Below are positions 36,292-43,825 of a stretch of 63,873 bases of DNA, piece by piece; positions within the stretch are counted from its first letter, which is position 1; each line of letters begins with the position of its first letter. The stretch is from Flavobacteriales bacterium (GTDB lineage Bacteria > Bacteroidota > Bacteroidia > Flavobacteriales_D > Crocinitomicaceae): assembly GCA_022361195.1 (NCBI GenBank), contig JAKSBJ010000276.1:1-63873 (forward strand), in the 5' to 3' direction. Under the pieces are notes generated by a model. The model ran no database searches, was not told the DNA's origin, and saw only the letters and a program-made list of their open reading frames with translations. Position numbers and translations under genes: made by a program.

Positions 36292-36770
36292 AATTCAATA
36301 ACCTTCAGGGCTTTGAGTTCAACCCGATTATTTTTTTGTTTTGCTCTTTCACGTTGATCGTCTGGTAAACGATCTAATTTCTCATCTGGAACTAGTTTGT
36401 CCACATCTCCATATCCTTTAGCAACTACTTGCTCCTCTTTGACTCCTTTAGAAATTAAAATGTCCACAATAAATTGGGCCATCTCTTGTGAAAACTTGAT
36501 GTTTTTCTTTTGTTTGGAGGAAGAATTGTCATAAACACCTATTTCTACCTGCAAATTGGGGTGAATTTCAAAAAAGTGCAGAATCACTTCAAACTCACTT
36601 TTGTTCTTTTTAAAGTAATCTTCTGCCGAAGAGTCACCGTAGCTATTGTCTAACTTGGTACGATGGATAGCCCCTTCCTTAATTTCGGCATCATCAATTT
36701 TAAAAAACTCTTTTCGTTGAGCAAAAGTGCCCAAAGAAACCAATAAGAATAGTAAGGTAAGTGCTTTCAT
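36288..36770 (-). CDS. OmpA-family C-terminal domain protein
   Basis: A 160-residue protein with a signal peptide ending GTFAQ (Gln at +1) and an OmpA/MotB-like peptidoglycan-binding domain (about 50-155): LQVEIGVYDNSS, FSQEMAQFIVDILISKGVKEEQVVAKGYGD and KQKNNRVELKAL. The usual TDxxG of the first motif is replaced by VYDNSS, so peptidoglycan binding may be altered. It overlaps the cyclase (four bases) and the LytTR gene (one base). Confidence 0.85.
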   Translation of the reverse strand: MKALTLLFLLVSLGTFAQRKEFFKIDDAEIKEGAIHRTKLDNSYGDSSAEDYFKKNKSEFEVILHFFEIHPNLQVEIGVYDNSSSKQKKNIKFSQEMAQFIVDILISKGVKEEQVVAKGYGDVDKLVPDEKLDRLPDDQRERAKQKNNRVELKALKVIEL

Positions 36771-37495
36771 CAGAATTTAGAGATCATGTCCATTAATACT
36801 TGCTTTTTACGCGTTGAAACCGGAACTGTCGTTCCGTCTTTCATCACAATATAACCATCTGACTTAGTGAATTCCTTAATAAATCGAGTATTGATGAGAT
36901 GCGATTGATGAACTCTTATAAAGTGATGGTCTGACAACAACTTGTCAAACTCCTTTAGCGTCTTTGTAACTAAAAGTTTCGTTCCATCTGTAAAATAGAA
37001 CATCGTATAATTGATGTTTGACTCACAACGCAGAATTTCTTCAACATTAACAATGTGAATTTTCTCTAAAGTATTAAGTGCAATTCGCTTTGGCTGATTA
37101 AAATTCTCTTTTAACAACTCAATTCTGTCTGCCGGTTTATCCTGATCCTCTACCCGCGAAACCGCATCCATTAATTCATCAGGATCAATAGGCTTTAAAA
37201 GGTAATCAACTGCAGAGAATTTAAATGCCTTTACAGCATACTCATCAGAAGCCGTGGTAAAAATGAGTTTGAAATTAGTTTGAGGTAGAATTTCAAGTAA
37301 ATCAAATCCCGTTCCGTCCTGCATTTGGATATCTAAAAACACCAAATCCGGATTTAGTTCTTTAATGACCTTAGCACCACTTACAACACCTCCTGCCGAT
37401 CCAACTACTTCAATATTTACGCAATAGTTCTCCAGGTCCGACTTAAGTACCTGAATGGCTTCTGGAATGTCGTCAATGATAACTGCTTTGATCAT
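36770..37495 (-). CDS. LytTR-family response regulator (orphan)
   Basis: A 241-residue regulator with a receiver domain (about 3-118; D8/D9, phospho-acceptor D55 in VFLDIQMQDG) and a LytTR domain (about 138-238; RCESNINYTMFYFTDG, HHFIRVHQSHLINTRFI, TTVPVSTRKKQ). No histidine kinase is nearby. It overlaps ytxJ by four bases and the OmpA-like gene by one base, so it is deep inside a coupled operon. Targets unknown. Confidence 0.94.
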   Translation of the reverse strand: MIKAVIIDDIPEAIQVLKSDLENYCVNIEVVGSAGGVVSGAKVIKELNPDLVFLDIQMQDGTGFDLLEILPQTNFKLIFTTASDEYAVKAFKFSAVDYLLKPIDPDELMDAVSRVEDQDKPADRIELLKENFNQPKRIALNTLEKIHIVNVEEILRCESNINYTMFYFTDGTKLLVTKTLKEFDKLLSDHHFIRVHQSHLINTRFIKEFTKSDGYIVMKDGTTVPVSTRKKQVLMDMISKF

Positions 37496-37869
37496 AGTTG
37501 TTTTTTTAAGGTTCGGGGATCAATTTGATTGTGTGAAGCTGAATAGGTGCACTGTCCATCTTTAATCACCAAAACCTGTGGCGATTGATGTTCAACACCA
37601 AACTTACTTTCAATCTCATTAGAAATGGGGCGATAAGCCAACAAATCTAAAAAATACACATCTGCCTCTTCAGGATTAATTTGCCAATTCGTTTCTACCC
37701 TGTTTAAGGCCATTGCAGAAATTGAGCAACGTGTACTGTGTTTAAAAATAATTACCGGCTGTTCATTTGAGCGTTTTTCTATCTCATCCAGCTGACTCAC
37801 TTCATTGAGTTTAATCCAGTTTAGTTTTTCTGAATCCCCCTCTTTATTTCCAAATGAAAACCATCCCAT
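37492..37869 (-). CDS. ytxJ: Bacillithiol-system redox protein YtxJ (monothiol)
   Basis: A 125-residue thioredoxin-fold protein (DUF2847). FKHSTRCSISAMALNRVE carries the single active-site Cys (C48, CSIS), and EHQSPQVLVIKDG is the cis-Pro region. YtxJ family members are thought to act as monothiol bacilliredoxins, which implies use of bacillithiol by this organism. It lies two bases downstream of pheS, so the two are likely co-transcribed. Confidence 0.93.
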   Translation of the reverse strand: MGWFSFGNKEGDSEKLNWIKLNEVSQLDEIEKRSNEQPVIIFKHSTRCSISAMALNRVETNWQINPEEADVYFLDLLAYRPISNEIESKFGVEHQSPQVLVIKDGQCTYSASHNQIDPRTLKKQL

Positions 37870-37871
37870 AT

Positions 37872-38933
37872 TTAAAATGTTGATTTAAATTGTTGTAAAA
37901 AACGTATATCATTTTCAGAGTACATTCTTAAATCACTAACCCTGAATTTTAACTGTGCAATTCGTTCAATTCCCATTCCAAAAGCAAATCCCGAATATTC
38001 GTTTGGATCGATATTGGCCGATTCCAAGACGTTTGGATCTACCATTCCGCAGCCCAAAATCTCCAACCAACCTGTGTACTTACACACATTACATCCTTTC
38101 GAATTACAAATGGTACAAGAAACATCCACTTCAGCCGAAGGTTCGGTAAACGGGAAATAAGAAGGTCGTAATCTAATTTGCGCTTTTTCCCCAAACATCT
38201 CTTGCGCAAAGTAAAGCAGTGTTTGTTTCAAATCTGCAAAAGAAACATCCTTATCAATGTACAATCCTTCAACCTGATGAAAGAAGCAATGTGCTCTTGC
38301 CGAAATGGCCTCGTTACGATAAACCCGGCCAGGAGAAATGGTTCGAATAGGTGGTTTTTCACCCTCCATCACTCTCACCTGAACAGACGAAGTGTGTGTT
38401 CTGAGCGCCATTTCCTTCGTCCTATCTTCATCCTCACCTGCCTTTTGAATAAAAAAGGTATCCTGCATATCACGGGCAGGATGCTCAGGCGGAAAGTTCA
38501 AAGCAGAAAAGTTGTGCCAATCATCCTCAATCTCCGGTCCTTCCGAAACCGAAAATCCAATTCGACCAAAAATTTCAATGATTTCTTTTCGAACCATAGC
38601 TAATGGGTGTCTTGACCCAAAAGCAATTTCCTCAGCAGGACGACTTTTATCGATGGCCGAATTTGAACCAGTTTTTCCGTCTCCTCCACCTAATGATGCT
38701 TTTAAACCGTTGAATTTTTCTTCGGCTGCTTGTTTTAAAGCATTGATTTTTTGACCGAAGTCCTTTTTTTGATCATTTGGAACTGATTTTAGTTCCTGAT
38801 ACAAATCTTTAATTTGGTTTTTAGATCCAATAAACTTTATACGAAAAGTTTCTAATTCCTCAGCAGTAGCCACGGCAGCTGCCTCCAGCTTGGCTTTTAT
38901 CTGATCAATTCTATTAATGAGCTCTGTTGACAC
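37872..38933 (-). CDS. pheS: Phenylalanine--tRNA ligase alpha subunit
   Basis: A 353-residue class IIc aminoacyl-tRNA synthetase subunit. The N-terminal coiled coil (about 1-90) binds tRNA. Catalytic motifs are seen in HPARDMQDTFF, HTSSVQVRVM, FHQVEGLYIDKDVSFADLK (motif 2 region) and YSGFAFGMGIERIAQLKF (motif 3). It aminoacylates tRNA-Phe together with PheT, which is not adjacent. It is the first gene of a closely packed eight-gene minus-strand string running to 32608. Confidence 0.97.
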   Translation of the reverse strand: MSTELINRIDQIKAKLEAAAVATAEELETFRIKFIGSKNQIKDLYQELKSVPNDQKKDFGQKINALKQAAEEKFNGLKASLGGGDGKTGSNSAIDKSRPAEEIAFGSRHPLAMVRKEIIEIFGRIGFSVSEGPEIEDDWHNFSALNFPPEHPARDMQDTFFIQKAGEDEDRTKEMALRTHTSSVQVRVMEGEKPPIRTISPGRVYRNEAISARAHCFFHQVEGLYIDKDVSFADLKQTLLYFAQEMFGEKAQIRLRPSYFPFTEPSAEVDVSCTICNSKGCNVCKYTGWLEILGCGMVDPNVLESANIDPNEYSGFAFGMGIERIAQLKFRVSDLRMYSENDIRFLQQFKSTF

Positions 38934-39314
38934 TTATTTCTTTTTGTTTGTGGCGTTCAATCCTAACAATTATCGCACATTTAGCGCGAAACGAAATTAC
39001 AAAAATTATGTGGAATACCTTTCTGTTTTCATTGCTCAAAACCTTTGGGTAGCCTTAATTTTTCTTAAATCGTATAATCCTTTTATAGTTCATACTTAAC
39101 CATTAATAGCCAGGGGTGTAACTTTTCAAGTTTTCAATTGTTTAGAAATATACCAGACCCCTCAGGGAGAAGGGATTGTTTTTCATACAACTATAAATTC
39201 AGACAACTGTTTTGTCAGAATCACGTATATAAAAACACGATGGGAAACCTTTTATGCAAAAAAGTCGTATTTTTGCTGGGTTCTCGTCTTTTAGACGACG
39301 AAAAAAACGAGCAT
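38934..39314. other. Intergenic region between divergent pheS and lipoprotein genes
   Basis: It holds divergent promoter sequence. An imperfect inverted repeat TTCAGACAA/TTGTCAGAA (39198-39206/39212-39220) and a TATTTTTG box (39268-39275) lie on the lipoprotein side. A TGTAAC at 39117-39122 has no partner element. No open frame with coding character was seen: the upstream extension of the lipoprotein frame to 39138 is rejected. Confidence 0.5.
39268..39275 (+). promoter_or_regulatory. Possible -7 promoter element for the lipoprotein gene
   Basis: TATTTTTG matches TAnnTTTG exactly and is 39 bases before the ATG. No clear -33 TTG at the expected spacing. Confidence 0.4.
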
Positions 39315-39710
39315 ATGGATAAGTTCATGACAAAATTAGGGATGGTAATTATGGCGGGCCTTTTGATTTCGGTTGCCACTTTATCATCTTGTAGAAAAAA
39401 AGGAAATACGGTTGCTATCGTAACGGTATTGGATACAGGATCAACTCCAGTTCCTGGAGCAATGGTACGTTTGTATCCAACACCAACTTTAACATCGCAC
39501 GGAGCAATTGTAATTGACGATACTATGTATACCGAAATTGATGGTACTGCAACTTTCGACTATACAGATCATTTTAATTTAGGGTCTGCTGGATTTGCAG
39601 TTTTAGATATTGAAGTGAGACTTGGAGAAGGTGATACTGTTAAAGTTGGAGAAGGAATTATCCAAATTGCCGAAGAAGAGACAACTGAAGCTACTGTGAT
39701 TGTACAATAG
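39315..39710 (+). CDS. Hypothetical lipoprotein with Ig/carboxypeptidase-regulatory-like domain
   Basis: A 131-residue lipoprotein: a hydrophobic signal (about 8-25) and lipobox LSSC (C26), then a single beta-sandwich (about 33-131) whose layout (AIVTVLDTGSTPVPGAMVRLYPT ... TDGTATFDYTD-like) resembles the carboxypeptidase regulatory/CNA-B fold. The ATG at 39315 is chosen because the longer frame from 39138 has no signal at its start. A terminator follows. Function unknown. Confidence 0.78.
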   Translation: MDKFMTKLGMVIMAGLLISVATLSSCRKKGNTVAIVTVLDTGSTPVPGAMVRLYPTPTLTSHGAIVIDDTMYTEIDGTATFDYTDHFNLGSAGFAVLDIEVRLGEGDTVKVGEGIIQIAEEETTEATVIVQ

Positions 39711-39732
39711 CACTCAATAAATTTATTACTTA

Positions 39733-39771
39733 AGTCCGTCAGAGCCGTGATGCTTTGACGGATTTTTTTTA
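39733..39771 (+). terminator. Intrinsic terminator after the lipoprotein gene
   Basis: The arms TCCGTCA (39735-39741) and TGACGGA (39756-39762) pair around a 14-base loop, followed by eight T residues. Confidence 0.85.
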
Positions 39772-39781
39772 TGTTCGGACC

Positions 39782-40366
39782 ATGGCAAAAGCGTTTTTAT
39801 CTACTGTTTTTCCGCAAGCTGAAATTTCATTGCTTTTTGAAAATTCCGATTTTGATTTTGGGATTTATCATTTAGTTTCAGGTGAACATCAACTGATTTT
39901 TACTGATGGAATGTCGATTTATGAACAAAAACCTTCTGAAAATCAAAAAGATTATAACAAGGTTGAACTCTACTGCTTATTGCCAACTTATATCGATCCA
40001 ACCAAGGTGAAATGGCCCGTTCATTGGCTAAATCGCATTGCACAGGTCCCACAAAAAAATAAGACCTGGTTTGGTCCGGGAGATACCATTCCAGCAGGAA
40101 ATCCGCCCCAAAATATTGTGGGAGGTTTTGAAGCCAACCATTTTATCTTGTCCAAACCTTTTAAACTCTCAGAAGAATTAGATTCTTCTTACGACAAGGC
40201 CGACTTTAAATTCTTGGCAATCATCCCTATTTTTGAGCCGGAATTGGATTATAAGTTCCGTAACTCAGGAACTGCCTTACTTAATCGTTTGGCAAAAAAA
40301 GGATATTCCGAAGAAATAGATACATACAGAAGCACCGTTTGCAGAAAACGAATTTTGGGATTTTAA
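39782..40366 (+). CDS. Suppressor of fused (SUFU) domain protein
   Basis: A 194-residue soluble protein matching the bacterial SUFU domain: FDFGIYHLVSGEHQLIFTDGMS, KVELYCLLPTYI, KVKWPVHWLNRIAQVPQKNKTWFGPGDTIPAGNPP and FLAIIPIFEPELDYK. SUFU proteins in bacteria are often immunity proteins to polymorphic toxins, but no toxin gene is adjacent. The ATG at 39782 follows a terminator; the nine-codon longer frame overlaps that hairpin and is rejected. It precedes the BlaI gene by 35 bases. Confidence 0.85.
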   Translation: MAKAFLSTVFPQAEISLLFENSDFDFGIYHLVSGEHQLIFTDGMSIYEQKPSENQKDYNKVELYCLLPTYIDPTKVKWPVHWLNRIAQVPQKNKTWFGPGDTIPAGNPPQNIVGGFEANHFILSKPFKLSEELDSSYDKADFKFLAIIPIFEPELDYKFRNSGTALLNRLAKKGYSEEIDTYRSTVCRKRILGF

Positions 40367-40401
40367 ACATTCTTACCTACCTTTAACCTACGAAATTAGT
40401 T

Positions 40402-40734
40402 ATGACACCAATGAAACGATTAACTCCGGCAGAGGAGCAGGTAATGCTGCGTTTATGGGGCTTGCAACAAGCCACTGTTCAGGAGATAATTAATTTCTAT
40501 CCTTTTCCAAAACCAGCCTATAATACTACCTCAACCATTATTCGGATTTTAGAGAAAAAAGGCTTTGTTAAACACAAAAAGAAAGGCAAAGGGTTCATTT
40601 ACCTTCCTAAAGTAAGTAAGATAGAATATCGTAATTATTTAGCCGATTGGATGTTGGATAATTATTTTGATTGCTCCACTCAGGATGCTATCAACTATTT
40701 TAACGAAAACAAAAGCTTAGACGAACTCTTATGA
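40402..40734 (+). CDS. BlaI/MecI-family transcriptional repressor (orphan)
   Basis: A 110-residue winged-helix regulator. RLTPAEEQVMLRLWGLQQATVQEIINFYP and YNTTSTIIRILEKKGFVKHKKKGKGFIYLP are the BlaI-type helix-turn-helix and wing. The C-terminal helices serve dimerisation and carry the protease-cleavable hinge in classical members. Unusually, no BlaR1/M56 membrane protease gene follows; the next gene is convergent and overlaps by six bases. Function is therefore an inference: a repressor with an unknown ligand or protease. Confidence 0.88.
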   Translation: MTPMKRLTPAEEQVMLRLWGLQQATVQEIINFYPFPKPAYNTTSTIIRILEKKGFVKHKKKGKGFIYLPKVSKIEYRNYLADWMLDNYFDCSTQDAINYFNENKSLDELL

Positions 40735-41871
40735 GTTAGAAGGGAAGATTTTTTCCCGATACTTCAGTAAAGGTTTTTCAAAGTATCTCCAGGACAACAC
40801 ACTGGTCACGACTGTTCCTACAAAGGTTGTAAACAAGAATAAGAGGTATGCTCTCCAATTGTCGATTGGAACACTGTAGTCGATAAAGAATTGATATACC
40901 ACATGAATCCAAATAATATGGTAGACATAAAGGCCGTAGCTAATTTTTCCTAAACGCGTTAGCATATTATTATCTCCAATTCTTAGTCGACTACCTTGCG
41001 GTATGAAGATTAGAATTAAGAAAGCGAACATCATGGAGAAAATCGTGTACTTAAAGTGATCCATGAACCAATTGTGGTATGAAAAAATGGCCTTTTGATA
41101 TAACAAAACACCGCAAAGTGCCAATACATAACCTACCCGAAGCGCCAGTGGAATTCGAAGCACAAAACTCTCTACCTTTTTATAATTCACTGCCGTGAAA
41201 TAACCAATTAATCCTGAAATAGCAAAGTAATCGGCATTGGTCAATAAATCATTGGTTCCTATTAACTCTGTACCGTAAATCTGCTGTTCAAAAATTCGGG
41301 CTAAAATCGCCAGTACGATAGTTGTTCCTAAATAGTAAGGAATCCACTTTCGTTTTAAGAAGAAAAAAACGATCATCCACACAATGTAAAAGTGCTCTTC
41401 GATACACAAAGACCAAAAAACGGACAATGGCGTTGTACGCGGAACATTGTCCATGATAATCATCTTATAATTCTCTAAAAAGGTAAATGAAAATCGCCAG
41501 TCGGGATCGTAACCTCCCCAGTTCATGTAATATCCGATTTTCGTAGCAAAATCCGGCGGAATGATAAAAGCGATGATGACCATTGCATAAAAGAGCGGCC
41601 AAATTCTAAAAGCCCTTCTCACGAAGAACTTCTTCACCTTTATATTTCCGTGTTTGATTTTATCATGGGTAAGAATGTAAGTGATTAAAAAACCACTCAA
41701 AACAAAGAAAAAACTAACTCCAATTCCACCTCCATGCGCAATGTGATCTTTTACCCATTGCATCGTTGATCCTTCAGAAGCTATGACCACCGCCGAAGCG
41801 TGGAAAATAAAAACCTTGAAGAATGCGAAAAACCGAAAGGCATCAAAAGAGTGGAAATGCAGTTTTTCCAT
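40729..41871 (-). CDS. Acyltransferase family 3 membrane protein
   Basis: A 380-residue polytopic protein of the OafA/acyltransferase-3 family. SFDAFRFFAFFKVFIFHAS is the N-terminal catalytic-His helix, FFVLSGFLITYILTHD and RRAFRIWPLFYAMV follow, and SLCIEEHFYIVWM carries the second conserved segment. About ten membrane helices. It acetylates or acylates surface glycans. It is last in the holB-ricT-gldH operon, with its start overlapping the gldH stop by one base. Confidence 0.9.
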   Translation of the reverse strand: MEKLHFHSFDAFRFFAFFKVFIFHASAVVIASEGSTMQWVKDHIAHGGGIGVSFFFVLSGFLITYILTHDKIKHGNIKVKKFFVRRAFRIWPLFYAMVIIAFIIPPDFATKIGYYMNWGGYDPDWRFSFTFLENYKMIIMDNVPRTTPLSVFWSLCIEEHFYIVWMIVFFFLKRKWIPYYLGTTIVLAILARIFEQQIYGTELIGTNDLLTNADYFAISGLIGYFTAVNYKKVESFVLRIPLALRVGYVLALCGVLLYQKAIFSYHNWFMDHFKYTIFSMMFAFLILIFIPQGSRLRIGDNNMLTRLGKISYGLYVYHIIWIHVVYQFFIDYSVPIDNWRAYLLFLFTTFVGTVVTSVLSWRYFEKPLLKYREKIFPSNS

Positions 41872-42347
41872 TATTGTTCCATTAATTCGACTTTGAATCC
41901 TACGTCAATAATCTCCGCCAAATCATTCTCTCTCATTCCATGTTGTAACTTAAAAATATAAGTTCCAGCCCGGGCAAATCTACCCCCGGTCGAAATCATT
42001 CCCTGAAATTCAACTACTGTTCCCGAATTCTCTCCTAACCATTTTCCGTCCGTTTCGGCTAATTTGAATTCCAATGTATCTTTTCGTTCTTCATCACCCG
42101 GATAAGTGCTGTAAAGGAACATGTAAATATTACTGTATGGATAATCTGTCGTTGTTCGCATGTTGATGAACAAGTTTACCGGTGAAAGGGTATCTGTTAC
42201 ATCAAATTCAAACTGTTTGATATCCTCATATTTCCAGACATTATCTTCACAAGCCAGATTTTCTTCGTACAACACACCAGAATCACAAGCTGTCAAGCTG
42301 AACAGAGCGAAGATGAAAATCCCAATTGATTTTAGTATTGATTTCAT
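41871..42347 (-). CDS. gldH: Gliding motility lipoprotein GldH
   Basis: A 158-residue lipoprotein (lipobox LTAC, C21). The sequence matches GldH: VWKYEDIKQFEFDVTDTLSPVNLFINMRTTTDYPYSNIYMF, GKWLGENSGTVVEF and AGTYIFKLQHGMRENDL. GldH is required for gliding and T9SS function in Flavobacterium. It overlaps ricT by four bases. Confidence 0.94.
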   Translation of the reverse strand: MKSILKSIGIFIFALFSLTACDSGVLYEENLACEDNVWKYEDIKQFEFDVTDTLSPVNLFINMRTTTDYPYSNIYMFLYSTYPGDEERKDTLEFKLAETDGKWLGENSGTVVEFQGMISTGGRFARAGTYIFKLQHGMRENDLAEIIDVGFKVELMEQ

Positions 42348-43777
42348 TCTTTGTTTTTCGGTTTTGGTTGAGAACCGCCTTTGGTATTTTTAGGCTTTCT
42401 CGGTCGGGAATTATTCTGTTTTCCCTGATTACCTCCCTGCTTTCCAGAACTCTTTTTCTTGTTTTGGTTACCGCCATTTTGATTTTTTGCCTGGGTTTTC
42501 TTTTGATTCCCCTGCTGTTTTTTATTTTGTTGGCGGTTATTGTTGTTATTATTTTTCTTTCTGTTTTTAGGGCTGTTATTCCCTTGCTTGTTTGACTTTG
42601 GCTGTTGGTCTTTTGCCTCCGTCTTTTGCTGGTTTTGTGAATTACCTTTTTTCTTCTTCTTTTTCTTCTTCCTCTTAAAAACGTGCTCAAAGCGGTTAAG
42701 GCTATCCTGACCCACCACATTGGTGTAATCTGGTTCCTCAATATCAATGTCCACCATGTAATCCTTGAGATCTTCGGGCTTTTTGTTTTGCTTGTTTAGC
42801 TCAATAATCTCCTTTACACGCTCGGGAGTAAGTGGGATAAATCCTCCAGAAACAGGATTATCTTTTTCTTCCTGAATATACCACATTTGTCGCTTAAACA
42901 CGTCTGTTTTAACATGATAAGCAATTCCCTTTTTAGTTTTTAATTTAACATCAGCCGAAGGAAAAGCTTTTAGTGCATCCAAATATGAATCCAACTCAAA
43001 ATTGAGGCAACATTTTAATTTACCACATTGTCCGGCTAATTTCTGAGGATTTAAGGATAATTGCTGATAACGAGCTGAGGCTGTTGAAACCGATCTGAAA
43101 TCAGTTAACCAGGTTGAACAGCATAATTCTCTACCACACGAACCAATTCCACCCAATCGTGATGCTTCCTGACGCACCCCAATTTGCTTCATCTCAATCC
43201 GAACTTTAAATTCGGTTGCTAAATCACGAATTAATTGTCTAAAATCAACCCGGTCATCGGCTGTATAGTAAAAGGTAGCTTTATTCCCATCTCCCTGATA
43301 TTCTACATCAGAAATTTTCATTTCCAAAGCTAGCTCAGAAGCCAACTCTCTGGATTTGTACATGGTTTTTTGCTCCAGATCTTTATATTTTCTCCACTTC
43401 TCTAGATCCTCCGAATTAGCTTTTCGCTGGATCTTGCGCGCCTCATGTGCTTTAAAGTTGGATGTTTTTTTCCGAACCTGAATTCGAGCGAGTTCACCGA
43501 CAACGGAAACAATTCCGATATCATAACCAGGACTGGCTTCAACAATTACTGCATCCCCCACCTGCAAAGGAATTCCCTTTAAATTATGGAAAAAACCTTT
43601 TCGACTACTCTTAAATCGTACTTCTATTATATCATAGGTACTTTGACCATTTGGTAACTCAACATCAGCCAACCAATCAAAAACCTCTAATTTATTACAT
43701 CCACCGGTTCCACAGGAACCGTTACTTTTACAACCATTTGGAACGCCGCTTTCACTTGAACAATTTCGGCAACTCAT
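42344..43777 (-). CDS. ricT: RicT / PSP1-domain protein (YaaT family)
   Basis: A 477-residue protein. The N-terminal Cys-rich segment (C3, C6, C16, C22, C27) precedes the PSP1 domain (about 35-260; FRQLIRDLATEFKVRIEMKQIGVRQEASRLGGIGSCGRELCCSTWL, LAGQCGKLKCCLNFE). The C-terminal 110 residues are Lys/Asn/Gln-rich and low-complexity. RicT forms an Fe-S complex with RicA/RicF that influences mRNA processing in Bacillus; in Flavobacteriia it lies between holB and gldH. It overlaps gldH (four bases). The Cys pairs CC fit Fe-S coordination. Confidence 0.9.
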   Translation of the reverse strand: MSCRNCSSESGVPNGCKSNGSCGTGGCNKLEVFDWLADVELPNGQSTYDIIEVRFKSSRKGFFHNLKGIPLQVGDAVIVEASPGYDIGIVSVVGELARIQVRKKTSNFKAHEARKIQRKANSEDLEKWRKYKDLEQKTMYKSRELASELALEMKISDVEYQGDGNKATFYYTADDRVDFRQLIRDLATEFKVRIEMKQIGVRQEASRLGGIGSCGRELCCSTWLTDFRSVSTASARYQQLSLNPQKLAGQCGKLKCCLNFELDSYLDALKAFPSADVKLKTKKGIAYHVKTDVFKRQMWYIQEEKDNPVSGGFIPLTPERVKEIIELNKQNKKPEDLKDYMVDIDIEEPDYTNVVGQDSLNRFEHVFKRKKKKKKKKGNSQNQQKTEAKDQQPKSNKQGNNSPKNRKKNNNNNNRQQNKKQQGNQKKTQAKNQNGGNQNKKKSSGKQGGNQGKQNNSRPRKPKNTKGGSQPKPKNKE

Positions 43778-43825
43778 AAATAGTTAATTGGTAAAGCGTA
43801 AAGGTAAGCTTTTCGGCTGATTTTA

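Noticed and set aside
39117..39122. TGTAAC resembling half of the ECF promoter
   Set aside because: No CGTCCTAC-like partner occurs 16-17 bases downstream.
39138..39314. Upstream extension of the lipoprotein frame
   Set aside because: No signal peptide at its start, and it crosses the promoter-like box; ATG at 39315 gives a proper lipobox.
42283..42747. Minus-strand frame rich in Lys/Arg inside ricT
   Set aside because: It is a shifted reading of the low-complexity ricT tail.
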